Assembly: GCA_964634755.1 (NCBI GenBank)
Contig: CAZWJH010000026.1
Span: forward strand, 1-26,468
Length of the DNA stretch: 26,468 nucleotides
Source: JALXDT01 sp964634755
GTDB taxonomy: Bacteria; Acidobacteriota; Aminicenantia; JAMOAD01
Direction: 5' to 3'
The notes under the pieces are model-generated. The model ran no database searches and was not told the DNA's origin. It was given only the letters and a program-made list of their open reading frames with translations. A program made the translations under genes and the position numbers. This document shows positions 15,897-23,823 of this stretch, piece after piece (positions within the stretch are counted from its first letter, which is position 1; every line of letters begins with the position of its first letter).

Positions 15897-15913
15897 TTTA
15901 TCCTCCTATGAAA

Positions 15914-16654
15914 TTAATGTTCCTCCTCAGCGGCAACGGCTCCCGCTATATAAATAACAGAAAGCATAGTAAAAACCATTGCTTGCACGAAGGACGTAAA
16001 GATTGCAAGAGCCATCATCGGCAAGGGAACGATAAATGGCACAAGTGAAGCTAAAATCAAAATCACCATATCCTCTCCCATTATATTACCAAAAAGCCTG
16101 ACTGAAAGTGATAATGGTCTTGAAAGATGACTAATTATCTCTATTGGGAAAAAAAGAGGCGCAAGCCATAAATAAGGGCCTGCAAAGTGTCTTATGTATT
16201 TTAATATACCGTGTTCCTTAATTCCTTGAAAATTATAATATATAAAGACAAAAACAGCAGCACCTGCTGTCACATTAAGATTTGATGTCGGAGATTCAAG
16301 TCCTGGAAAAAGGCCAGCAATATTTGAAAAAAAGATAAAAAGCCCTATCGTACCTATCATAGGCACATATTTTTTCCCCTTTTCTCCAACTATATCTACC
16401 AACAAACCCTCAAACATTGTGTAAACAAATTCTCCGAAAGATTGAAGGGGAGAAGGTAAAATTTTCGGTTTTCTTACAACAAGCTTAAAGAAAACTATAA
16501 TAAATAAAACTATTACAAAGACAAAAACTACATGGGGAGGTATCGGCTTAGCAGGATTTGAAGCCTTTATTCCTACAATTGAATAAAAAAGAAGTACTAT
16601 TTTACCAAATATCTTGTTTATAAGCTCAACAAGTAAGAAATGATGCTCACCCAT
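15914..16654 (-). CDS. atpB: F-type ATP synthase subunit a
   Basis: Membrane stator of Fo that provides the two ion half-channels, 246 aa. It has five to six hydrophobic segments. The essential arginine is R186 in LSLSVRLFGNIMGED. Other family motifs are GLFIFFSNIAGLFPGLESPT (residues about 104-123), FFPIEIISHLSRPLSLSVR and the C-terminal FVQAMVFTMLSVIYIAGA. The ATG has AAAGGAGAG just upstream and overlaps the atpI-like stop by 8 bases. Subunits b, delta and the F1 genes are absent from this locus. Confidence 0.96.
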   Translation of the reverse strand: MGEHHFLLVELINKIFGKIVLLFYSIVGIKASNPAKPIPPHVVFVFVIVLFIIVFFKLVVRKPKILPSPLQSFGEFVYTMFEGLLVDIVGEKGKKYVPMIGTIGLFIFFSNIAGLFPGLESPTSNLNVTAGAAVFVFIYYNFQGIKEHGILKYIRHFAGPYLWLAPLFFPIEIISHLSRPLSLSVRLFGNIMGEDMVILILASLVPFIVPLPMMALAIFTSFVQAMVFTMLSVIYIAGAVAAEEEH

Positions 16655-17009
16655 CTTTCTCTCCTTTTGTAATGATACCTATAATTCCTTCACCTATTAA
16701 AGATAATGAAGAAATTATAAAACCTATCATTGCAAACAAAAAAAAATCTTTCGAGATACTAATACTACCATAAAAAAAAAGGGTTATCAAGAATAGCCTG
16801 CCAAAGTAAGTAAAAACAAAAAGTCCTTTCTTTTTTGATAGCAAATTTTTTATGATATATTGCAAATGAATAAATAATAAAAGAAAGGCACCCCCCCCTG
16901 AGAAAAAAGCTATACCGCTCAAAACTCTTTTTTTTATAAAAAAAAGTATAATCATTCCCAAAATTGATATGGTAAGTATTAAATAATTAACTCTTTTTAT
17001 CTCGGTCAA
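16647..17009 (-). CDS. atpI: ATP synthase subunit I-like membrane protein
   Basis: A 120-aa protein with four hydrophobic segments, placed between atpZ and atpB. That is the position of the ATP synthase I accessory protein, which helps assemble the c-ring. Recognisable features are RVNYLILTISILGMIILFF at the start, and a GGGAFLLLFIHLQ stretch with a following K-K-K-G loop. The only reasonable start is TTG at 17009, 23 bases inside the end of atpZ, because the first ATG would remove most of the first helix. A run of eight G (coding strand, 16898-16891) encodes the GGG and could be slippage-prone. Assignment rests on context and topology more than on sequence. Confidence 0.7.
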   Translation of the reverse strand: MTEIKRVNYLILTISILGMIILFFIKKRVLSGIAFFSGGGAFLLLFIHLQYIIKNLLSKKKGLFVFTYFGRLFLITLFFYGSISISKDFFLFAMIGFIISSLSLIGEGIIGIITKGEKDG

Positions 17010-17232
17010 GATTTCTTTCTTCCCTGATTATAAACTCAATAATGTTTTTAAAACCCGCTATTATGCCAAAAATTGTGAAAATCACCACAAGATACGGCTC
17101 TGTTTTGAAAAGTTTATCAAGAAAATACCCTATTGCAAAGCCTACTGCAGTGGAAACAGGAATCATAGTAGCCATTGTGGCTACATTAAGCCATTTACCC
17201 ACTTTATTATTCTGGTTAGGATTCTTCATCAT
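16987..17232 (-). CDS. atpZ: AtpZ/AtpI-family small membrane protein
   Basis: 81 aa with two transmembrane helices (about 16-36 and 47-66). The central motif GFAIGYFLDKLFKTEPYLVVIF is that of the AtpZ family (key part: G-x-x-I-G-Y-x-L-D), small proteins encoded at the head of many atp operons and linked to Mg2+/Ca2+ transport or Fo assembly. Tandem ATGs at 17232 and 17229 make the exact start uncertain. It overlaps the 99-aa gene upstream by 17 bases and atpI downstream by 23, so translational coupling is likely. Confidence 0.85.
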   Translation of the reverse strand: MMKNPNQNNKVGKWLNVATMATMIPVSTAVGFAIGYFLDKLFKTEPYLVVIFTIFGIIAGFKNIIEFIIREERNLDRDKKS

Positions 17233-17515
17233 CCGGTAAAAATGACTTATCCATTACAATTTCCTCCGGCAGTTCTCCTCCCAATTCCTTAAATCTTTTC
17301 TTCATAATAACCCTCATCTCATCTTCATTATCAAAATGGGTTATATAATTGGCAACTATATCACTGTAAAATAGCTCAAAATAATCATCTGCTATTCTGC
17401 AGAAGATTGCAAGAGCATCTCCATTATCAAGGTCCCCTGCCTGCCCATAAGTTTTTTCCGCATTATCTCTTATAATATCAAGTACTTCCCAAGAGTTTAC
17501 TTCAAGTTTATTCAT
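17216..17515 (-). CDS. Acidic 99-aa protein heading the atp operon (unknown)
   Basis: Small soluble protein rich in Asp and Glu. There is no signal peptide, membrane helix or recognisable motif. It contains DIIRDNAEKTYGQAGDLDNG, a possible helix ADDYFELFYSDIVANYI and an acidic end (LPDDEES). It has AGGAGG 6 bases upstream and lies directly behind the operon promoter. Its 3' end overlaps atpZ by 17 bases, so its synthesis is tied to the ATP synthase genes. It may be an assembly or regulatory factor, but nothing in the sequence proves that. Confidence 0.7.
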   Translation of the reverse strand: MNKLEVNSWEVLDIIRDNAEKTYGQAGDLDNGDALAIFCRIADDYFELFYSDIVANYITHFDNEDEMRVIMKKRFKELGGELPEEIVMDKSFLPDDEES

Positions 17516-17539
17516 TCTAACCTCCTGCTAACTTACCAT

Positions 17540-17569
17540 ATAATATTATTAAAAAAATAGGAATGTCAA
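17540..17569 (-). promoter_or_regulatory. Promoter of the atp operon
   Basis: On the minus strand TTGACA (17569-17564) is followed after 18 bases by TATTAT (17545-17540, 5 of 6 matches). It sits in the 62-base gap before the 99-aa gene. This separates the atp-yihY-lpxD unit from the gene train upstream, although read-through from that side is possible because no terminator is seen between them. Confidence 0.7.
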
Positions 17570-17577
17570 TATCTTTT

Positions 17578-18615
17578 TTAAAAAATTTCGGAAAATCTTA
17601 TTTTTTCTCTGGAAATTTTTCCTTCTCCCTCATCATTTACTGAAATATCTAATATTTTTATATCACTTCTTGCCTTTAAAGCATGTTCTATTTTTTCTTT
17701 TTTTATCTTTTCTTTTAATTCCTCAGAATTTTTAAGGGGGAGGTTAATAATAAATTTTGTTTTGCTACCCAAAAGCATAAATGGATAAAGATCAATATTT
17801 CCACTAATCACAAAATTTTCATATCCTTTTTTAAGTAATAGATCAAAAACTTTAATAAAAGTTTCTTTAATGAAATGATGATTTTCTATATCGGCAAATC
17901 TAAGTTCTTTTCTTGTTAAAAGATATACTCCGTTCTTCTTGATATTATTTAATAAAAGGCAATACAGGATAAGTTCAAGTGCCAGAGAGTTTTTACCGAT
18001 AAGAATCAAATTATTCGTTTTAAACTGATTTTTCAGTATATTCACGCTCCCTTCCCCAAATTTACTCGGTAAAAGCTCTAAATAAATATTTCCGTTTTCT
18101 TCAATTTTATAGTATAGAAAGAGCTTTCTTCTGTCTACTTTTATTATTAAAGGATTATAATCAATCATGTTTTCAAAAAACTCCTTTACTTTTATCAAGA
18201 AATAAAATGGAAGAGAGAGAGAATTTAAATATTGTTCACTTAACAAAATGAATTTTTTTTTATTTTTTATCATCCTAAAGAGCCAATATCTTAAGATATC
18301 TTCACTCTTACTCTTCTCTGATAGGAGATCTAAAGCCATTGGAAAAATCAATCTCTTTTTGTCAAAAATCACAAAGTCTTTCTTTCCAAAGTAAATCCTG
18401 TTTACCATCTTTTCAAAAAACTCTTTTTCAACTTTCCTTAAATGAATCTTAAATGGTATTAGCTCTTCAATAGCTCTTTTTACCTTATTATTCGGCGAAT
18501 TTATACCCCCTACAAAAAGTACCCCATTCTCAAACGCAAGGGGAATTACTCCAAATCCCCTTACAAGTTCACTATCAAAAAAAGGCAAAAACTCAAAAGG
18601 GATATCTTTAATCAA
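17578..18615 (-). CDS. GspE/PilB-like protein, probably a pseudo-ATPase
   Basis: 345 aa. The N-terminus (about 10-80; RGFGVIPLAFENGVLFVGG, then NSPNN) resembles the MshEN/GspE N-terminal domain of type II secretion and type IV pilus ATPases. Later blocks seem collinear with GspE: IIKVDRRKLFLYYKIEENG (158-176) at the place of the SDIHIEP...RYRIDG region, and LILIGKNSLALELILYCLL (203-221) at the place of Walker A plus TTLYA. The GxGKT residues, the Asp box and a Walker B are missing, so ATP hydrolysis is unlikely. A role as a c-di-GMP- or partner-binding relic is a guess. The start is TTG, overlapping the SPOR gene by 8 bases. Alternative: an unrelated family with chance similarity. Confidence 0.55.
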   Translation of the reverse strand: MIKDIPFEFLPFFDSELVRGFGVIPLAFENGVLFVGGINSPNNKVKRAIEELIPFKIHLRKVEKEFFEKMVNRIYFGKKDFVIFDKKRLIFPMALDLLSEKSKSEDILRYWLFRMIKNKKKFILLSEQYLNSLSLPFYFLIKVKEFFENMIDYNPLIIKVDRRKLFLYYKIEENGNIYLELLPSKFGEGSVNILKNQFKTNNLILIGKNSLALELILYCLLLNNIKKNGVYLLTRKELRFADIENHHFIKETFIKVFDLLLKKGYENFVISGNIDLYPFMLLGSKTKFIINLPLKNSEELKEKIKKEKIEHALKARSDIKILDISVNDEGEGKISREKIRFSEIF

Positions 18616-19216
18616 TCTTTACTATAAACCCCTTTATCTTATATCTTGACTTTATTTTAAGAAGAAAACTCTTAGCTTGAGCTTTTGTCCTAAATGGACC
18701 TGTTCTTAAACGATAAAACTTTCGATTTTCTGCTTTTGAAGGAGTAAAGATAACAACTTTGAAATGTTTTCTGAACTTCTTTGCTTCTTTTTCAGCTGAT
18801 CTTAAATCCTTTACTGCAGCTATTTGCACATAATATCCACTTCTGTATAATTTTTTCTTAGATTTTTTAGGTGTTACCTTATTCTTAGCTTTTTTTACCT
18901 TAGTCTCCTTTTTTACAACATTTCTCTTCACTTCCACTTTCGGAGCTTCACCTTCACCTAATTGAATGACTGGATTTTCAACTTTTGCTTGTTTTTTCCC
19001 CATTATCATAGATATTTTCTTTTCAGAAGAAACAGTTTTGATTCTTTTACTTTTCGCCTTAACTAAAGAACTTTCTACCTTCTTGCACTTTCCTTTTTCC
19101 CCGGTTTTATATCCAATAAAAAAAGAAATTAATAGTAAAAGTATAAAAATAAGAATAAAAAAGACTAAATGCAGATAACTTACCTCATACTCACTCTTTG
19201 GAATTCTCTCATTCAT
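18608..19216 (-). CDS. SPOR-domain membrane protein
   Basis: 202 aa. A short cytoplasmic N-terminus precedes one transmembrane helix (about 14-34) and a basic periplasmic linker rich in Lys and Val (about 40-125). A C-terminal SPOR domain follows (about 126-202): YYVQIAAVKDLRSAEKEAKK, then FYRLRTGPFRTKAQAKSFLL. SPOR domains bind denuded glycan strands at the division septum, so a role in division or septal wall processing is likely. The ATG overlaps the slipin stop by one base (TAATG), and the stop overlaps the GspE-like gene by 8 bases. The layout is FtsN-like, but the protein is too divergent to name. Confidence 0.88.
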   Translation of the reverse strand: MNERIPKSEYEVSYLHLVFFILIFILLLLISFFIGYKTGEKGKCKKVESSLVKAKSKRIKTVSSEKKISMIMGKKQAKVENPVIQLGEGEAPKVEVKRNVVKKETKVKKAKNKVTPKKSKKKLYRSGYYVQIAAVKDLRSAEKEAKKFRKHFKVVIFTPSKAENRKFYRLRTGPFRTKAQAKSFLLKIKSRYKIKGFIVKID

Positions 19217-19977
19217 TATTTTTTCTTAAAAGCCTTTCCTAAAAATTGCTCAAGCAAATCAAGCGGCAAGGGAAATACTATAGTTGAGTTTTTCTCAGCG
19301 GCAATCTCCGTTAAAGTCTGAAGATATCTTAGCTGGATGGTAATAGGATTTGCAGCCATTATCTCAGCAGCTTTCATCAATTGTGTTGATGCTTTAAGCT
19401 CTCCCTCAGCGTGAATTATTTTAGCTCTCTTTTCTCTCTCCGCTTCTGCCTGTTTTGCCATCGCTCTTTGCATCTCCTGAGGCAAATCAACATACTTTAT
19501 CTCCACCATAGTAACTTTAATTCCCCAAGGGTCCGTATGTAAATCAATTATTCCCTGAATTTTTGTGTTAAGATGTTCTCTCTCTGATAAAAGAGTATCA
19601 AGTTCAACCTGACCCAAAACAGATCTTAAAGTAGTTTGAGATAGCTGAGATGTTGCATACATATAATCCTGAACTTCAATTATCGCTTTTATAGGATCCA
19701 CAACCCTAAAATATACAACTGCATTGACTTTAACCGATACATTATCCTTTGTAATTACATCCTGAGATGGAACATCAAGAACAATTGTTCTTAACCCCAC
19801 CTTTTTCATTTTATCAATCCCAAAGGGTAAAAGGAAAATCAATCCGGGGCCTTTTGGCCTGGGTAAAACTCTTCCCAATCTGAAGATGACTCCTCTTTCA
19901 TATTCTTTTAATATTCTAATACATGTAAATAAAAAATATAAAACGATAAAAAGTAAAATTGCTCCAAATTCCGGCAT
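19216..19977 (-). CDS. Slipin (SPFH/band 7 membrane protein)
   Basis: 253-aa stomatin/slipin-type protein. An N-terminal hydrophobic hairpin (about 3-21) is followed by the band 7 domain: EYERGVIFRLGRVLPRPKGP, VLDVPSQDVITKDNVSV, YFRVVDP and TTLRSVLGQVELDTLLSERE. A helical C-terminal oligomerisation region follows (QAEAEREKRAKIIHAEGE). Slipins form ring-like membrane scaffolds and are partners and substrates of NfeD proteases. The nfeD gene lies directly upstream, 24 bases away. An AGGAGGATAAA ribosome binding site precedes the ATG. Confidence 0.94.
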   Translation of the reverse strand: MPEFGAILLFIVLYFLFTCIRILKEYERGVIFRLGRVLPRPKGPGLIFLLPFGIDKMKKVGLRTIVLDVPSQDVITKDNVSVKVNAVVYFRVVDPIKAIIEVQDYMYATSQLSQTTLRSVLGQVELDTLLSEREHLNTKIQGIIDLHTDPWGIKVTMVEIKYVDLPQEMQRAMAKQAEAEREKRAKIIHAEGELKASTQLMKAAEIMAANPITIQLRYLQTLTEIAAEKNSTIVFPLPLDLLEQFLGKAFKKK

Positions 19978-20001
19978 TTTATCCTCCTACAATAAATTAG
20001 T

Positions 20002-21288
20002 TTATTTTTCCACCTTTTTTACTATTAAAATCATCCCCTCTTTACCTATAACTTCTACTTTTTCTCCCTTTTTAATACTTTCCTCAGATCTTGCATTCCA
20101 CCATTCACCATGAATAAAAATTTTACCTTCAGGATTTATTGAAGAAACAGCCTCTCCGATTTCTCCAATCATACCCTCCTCACCTGTTTGAACCCTATGT
20201 TTGTATGTTCTAATAACAAGAATCAAAATTACAACAAAAATTGAAGCCAAAAGAATAGAAGTGGGCAAGACAAAAGATAGTGGCATTTTCATCTCCTTTA
20301 TTGGTGCATCTATTAAAATAATCGAGCCTAAAATCAAAGAAATAATACCAAAAACCCCCAAAATTCCAAACCCCTGAACCTTTATCTCAGCTATAAAAAG
20401 CACAATTGAAAGGATTATAAGAAAAAGCCCCGAATAGTTAACTGGTAAGATTTGAAAGGCCATTGCTGCTAAAAGTAAGAAAATTGCTCCTAAAACGCCA
20501 GGAATAATTCCACCCGGATGATTAAACTCAAAGTAAAGTCCTAAAAGACCTAACATTAAAAGTAAGTAAGCAAGTGATGGATTAGCTATTACATTTAAAA
20601 ACTTCTGTCTCCAGCTCATATTATATTCGATTATCTCTTTATCTTTTATCTCAATTTTTTCAAGTCTTCCATTAAATCTTTTTATCTCCTTACCATTAAC
20701 TTTTTCAATAAGCTCACTGCTATCCTGAGCTATAAAATCTACCAAACCTCCCTCAAAAGCTTCTTTATCAGTATAAGATATACTATCTTTCACAGCTGCA
20801 ATTGCAAGCTTCTGATTTCTTCCTCTTTTTTCTGCTAAATTTTTTATGTAAGCAACAGCATCATTTAAAATTTTTTCCCCCATAACCTTATCCCCTCCCT
20901 TCCCCATCAAAGCAACAGGATGAGCAGCACCCGTGTTTGTTCCTTTTGCCATAACAGCAATATCAGAAGATAAAAGTATAAAAAAGCCTGCAGAAGCTGC
21001 CCGGCCTCCCGAAGGAAAAACAAAAACAGACACTGGTACTTTTGAATTAATTATACTTTTTATAATTTTTCTCATAGAGGTATCAAGTCCACCGGGAGTA
21101 TCAATCTTTAAAATAATTAAAGAAGCATTTATTCTGTTTCCATGCTCAATACCTTTAACTATATATTCCTCAGTAACAGAGTGAATAGGAGAACTTATTC
21201 TTAATTCCAAAACTTCTGAATTTAATAAAAATGAAAAAATGATAGCAAACAGAGCAAAGAAAAATATCCTCTTATGTTTATTTTTCAC
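20002..21288 (-). CDS. Full-length NfeD membrane serine protease (ClpP-like, slipin partner)
   Basis: 428 aa. A signal or anchor helix (about 8-23) leads into a ClpP-fold protease domain (about 28-210): KIDTPGGLDTSMR, then GGRAASAGFFI with the candidate nucleophile S99. K139 (GEKILNDAVAYIKNLAEKRGRN region) is at the spacing of the Ser-Lys dyad known from the archaeal PH1510 protease. Four to five membrane helices (about 236-360) and a C-terminal OB-fold NfeD domain (about 370-428, MIGEIGEAVSSINPEGKIFI) follow. It forms the slipin/NfeD membrane quality-control pair. The start is GTG, 11 bases inside the ftsB-like gene. No better start was seen. Confidence 0.92.
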   Translation of the reverse strand: MKNKHKRIFFFALFAIIFSFLLNSEVLELRISSPIHSVTEEYIVKGIEHGNRINASLIILKIDTPGGLDTSMRKIIKSIINSKVPVSVFVFPSGGRAASAGFFILLSSDIAVMAKGTNTGAAHPVALMGKGGDKVMGEKILNDAVAYIKNLAEKRGRNQKLAIAAVKDSISYTDKEAFEGGLVDFIAQDSSELIEKVNGKEIKRFNGRLEKIEIKDKEIIEYNMSWRQKFLNVIANPSLAYLLLMLGLLGLYFEFNHPGGIIPGVLGAIFLLLAAMAFQILPVNYSGLFLIILSIVLFIAEIKVQGFGILGVFGIISLILGSIILIDAPIKEMKMPLSFVLPTSILLASIFVVILILVIRTYKHRVQTGEEGMIGEIGEAVSSINPEGKIFIHGEWWNARSEESIKKGEKVEVIGKEGMILIVKKVEK

Positions 21289-21598
21289 TATTGCTATCTC
21301 TGTTCTTAAAAACGATTACAATCTCCCCTTTCTTCTTATACCACAACTCCTTTCTTGCAATTGGTTCAACCGCCATGCTGTTTTTTTCAAGTTCCTTAAC
21401 TTCAACCTCCAACTTTTTCTTTTCCTTTTTAAGAAGGTTAACTTCCTTCTCAAGCTGTGCAATTTCATCTTTATATTTAAAAATCTCCACAATGCCTCTT
21501 CTTCCAAAAAAAGAAGTTATTAAAAAAGTAAGTGTTACAAAGATTATAAGTCCTAAAATAAGTTTATTTTTTAAAGTCCACTCCTGATTTCTACTCAT
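21278..21598 (-). CDS. FtsB/DivIC-family septum formation initiator
   Basis: 106-aa bitopic membrane protein: a short cytoplasmic N-terminus, one transmembrane helix (about 11-28), then GRRGIVEIFKYKDEIAQLEK and a leucine-zipper-like coiled coil to about 70. The family C-terminal motif EPIARKELWYKKKGEIVIVF follows. FtsB/DivIC joins FtsL and FtsQ/DivIB in the divisome. The ATG overlaps the phosphohexomutase stop by 8 bases. Confidence 0.88.
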   Translation of the reverse strand: MSRNQEWTLKNKLILGLIIFVTLTFLITSFFGRRGIVEIFKYKDEIAQLEKEVNLLKKEKKKLEVEVKELEKNSMAVEPIARKELWYKKKGEIVIVFKNRDSNSEK

Positions 21599-22997
21599 TG
21601 TAAAATTCCTTTGTAATCGCCCTTATCAAATTGAGCGCTTCTCTTTTGCTTTCTGCTTCCGTATAAAACCTGATAACCGGTTCATTTCCAGATTTCCTCA
21701 CGAGAGCCCAGCTTTCATCTTCAAAAATAAATTTGATACCATCATCTCTTTTTATCATAACAACCTTCCTTTCAGCAATGCTCTCTCTATTAATATGGCA
21801 AAAACGCTCGTATTTGTCAAGGTTTCTTTTACTCATCGGATAATTTCTTTCAACAGAAGCTCTTTTTCCATACTCTTTGAAAAGTTTTTTTATCAGGACA
21901 GACAAAGGTTTTTTATAAAAAGCAAGAATCTCAGTTATAATTAAACCCCCAAATATTCCATCCTTCTCATTCAAATGAGGCTTGAACCAGAAACCAGCAC
22001 TTTGCTCAACTCCAAAGCTAACCTCTCCACTTACGATTAAGTATGAAATATACTTTGCGCCTACAGGTGTTTCGATTACTTCAAGGCCGTGTTTTTTAGC
22101 AATTCTGTCAATAAGGGTAGAAGAAGCAATTGATTTTGCTATTTTCCCTTTAACATTTCTGTGTTTAATAAGATAATCAAGAATAAGAGGAATTATTATG
22201 TTTGGGTGAATGTATTTCCCTCTTTCATCCAGGATTCCGAACCTATCACCGTCCAGGTCGATTGCTATTCCAACATCACTTTTAGTTCCTATCACCTTCG
22301 CTGAAAGTTCCTTAAGATTATTTGAATTTATAATAGGTAAACTTCCACCAAAGTATGGGTCCCTGAAATTATGGATAGTTTCCACAAAAATATCATTGCT
22401 TATAAAAAACTTATCTATGTATTCCCTTGAAGAACCATAAAGTGGATCCACCACTATTTTCGGAGTATGAGCCTTTATAAGCTCCAGATTTATTTCACCA
22501 TTCAAATAATTAAGATATGCTTCTTCAAAATCTTTGTGTTGAATTAAACTCTCTTTGGGATACTGATGAACAAATGAAAATCTTTCTTTTATTCTCTCAA
22601 TTTCAATCTCTATTTCTTTAAGGCTTTTCTCATTAAGAGATGCTCCATTTTCAGAAAGCAATTTCACGCCATTGTAAAGTGGAGGATTATTTGAAGCTGT
22701 TATTATCATACCTCCTTTAAGATTATTCTTAATTATTTTATAAGAAAGCGCAGGAATCGGAGTATCCCTTGATGGGAAAAACACCTCTATATCATTTCTC
22801 GTAAAAAGCCTTGCAGCCTCATAAGCATAATGATTGGAAAAAAATCTACTATCATAATCGAGAGCAATAGTGACTTTTTCCCCTTTATAGTTCCTTTTTA
22901 AAATATTTGAGAATGCCTGAACAATCAATCTCAAAGAATTGAAGGTGAATTCTTTCCCCATAATTCCACGCCAACCACCCGTGCCAAATTTAATCAT
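21591..22997 (-). CDS. Phosphoglucomutase/phosphomannomutase family enzyme
   Basis: 468-aa alpha-D-phosphohexomutase moving phosphate between C1 and C6 of a hexose. FGTGGWRGIMG at the N-terminus is usual. The phosphoserine loop is ITASNNPPLYNG with S102 (Asn replaces the more common His after the Ser). The Mg2+ loop is DLDGDRFG (D247, D249, D251), the sugar loop is GVEQSAGFW, and the phosphate loop is RKSGNEPVIRF. All four active-site segments are present. The substrate (glucose, mannose or glucosamine phosphate) is not decided by these motifs. It would feed nucleotide-sugar supply for envelope glycans. It overlaps the MBL hydrolase stop by 8 bases. Confidence 0.92.
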   Translation of the reverse strand: MIKFGTGGWRGIMGKEFTFNSLRLIVQAFSNILKRNYKGEKVTIALDYDSRFFSNHYAYEAARLFTRNDIEVFFPSRDTPIPALSYKIIKNNLKGGMIITASNNPPLYNGVKLLSENGASLNEKSLKEIEIEIERIKERFSFVHQYPKESLIQHKDFEEAYLNYLNGEINLELIKAHTPKIVVDPLYGSSREYIDKFFISNDIFVETIHNFRDPYFGGSLPIINSNNLKELSAKVIGTKSDVGIAIDLDGDRFGILDERGKYIHPNIIIPLILDYLIKHRNVKGKIAKSIASSTLIDRIAKKHGLEVIETPVGAKYISYLIVSGEVSFGVEQSAGFWFKPHLNEKDGIFGGLIITEILAFYKKPLSVLIKKLFKEYGKRASVERNYPMSKRNLDKYERFCHINRESIAERKVVMIKRDDGIKFIFEDESWALVRKSGNEPVIRFYTEAESKREALNLIRAITKEFYNE

Positions 22998-23823
22998 TTA
23001 AATTAACCTCCAACCCTTCATAAGAAAGAAACGCTCCGTTTTTCTCAAACTTCCTTTTTACAGTGTCAAGGACTTTATCATCATAATCAGGATTATAATG
23101 AAAAAAGTAAAGACTCTTTGAACTTGAGAGTTTTTTTATTTTCAAAGCATCTTCAAAGGATGAATGCCCAAACCTTTTGTTTTCACCTTTTCCGGCGTAT
23201 TCTCTTTTCAAAAAGAAAGAATCAAAAATGAGAACATCCGAATCTTTTGCAAACGCAACAACCTCTTTCACTATTTTATCATCTACTTTAATATCAGTCA
23301 TATAGGTAATCTTTTTCGAGCCTGATAAATAGGAAAAAAGATGTACTCCTTGCAAAGGATGATTTTTACTATGAATACTTTTTACGATGCTATTCTTAAA
23401 GATATAAATATTTTCATTTTCTTCCAAAGTTATAATTTCAATAGAATCTCTTCCCTTAAGCTCCTTTAATGAAAACGGAATAAAAGGAGAAGATAGAAAT
23501 CTTTCTAACACCTCATCATAGCTCTTTTCAAGAAATTTGGGACCAAATATTTTTATTTTCCTTCTATCTTCATAAAAAAATGGTTTAAAAAATGGCAGAC
23601 CCAGGATGTGATCATAATGGGAATGAGATATAAATATATAAATCTCACTAACATTCTCTTTTACTAATTCCTTTCCCACCTCTATTATACCTGTACCTCC
23701 ATCAAAAATTATAATTTTCCCCCCATCTCTTATGAGCACACATGGGGTATTTCCTCCGTATCTTGAAAAGCTTTTGCCAGGAGTCGGATAACTCCCCCTT
23801 ACACCATAAAATTTCACAATCAT
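22990..23823 (-). CDS. MBL-fold metallohydrolase
   Basis: 277-aa cytoplasmic metallo-beta-lactamase-fold hydrolase. The metal motif HSHYDH gives H67, H69, D71 and H72. Further ligands are probable in SKNHPLQG, in MTDIKVDD and in the late FFHYNPDYDD. The N-terminal FYGVRGSYPTPGKSFSRYGG is typical of a subgroup related to cyclic-nucleotide phosphodiesterase-like and RNase Z-like hydrolases. The substrate is unknown. Its ATG overlaps the TIM-barrel gene's stop by 4 bases. Confidence 0.88.
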   Translation of the reverse strand: MIVKFYGVRGSYPTPGKSFSRYGGNTPCVLIRDGGKIIIFDGGTGIIEVGKELVKENVSEIYIFISHSHYDHILGLPFFKPFFYEDRRKIKIFGPKFLEKSYDEVLERFLSSPFIPFSLKELKGRDSIEIITLEENENIYIFKNSIVKSIHSKNHPLQGVHLFSYLSGSKKITYMTDIKVDDKIVKEVVAFAKDSDVLIFDSFFLKREYAGKGENKRFGHSSFEDALKIKKLSSSKSLYFFHYNPDYDDKVLDTVKRKFEKNGAFLSYEGLEVNLND

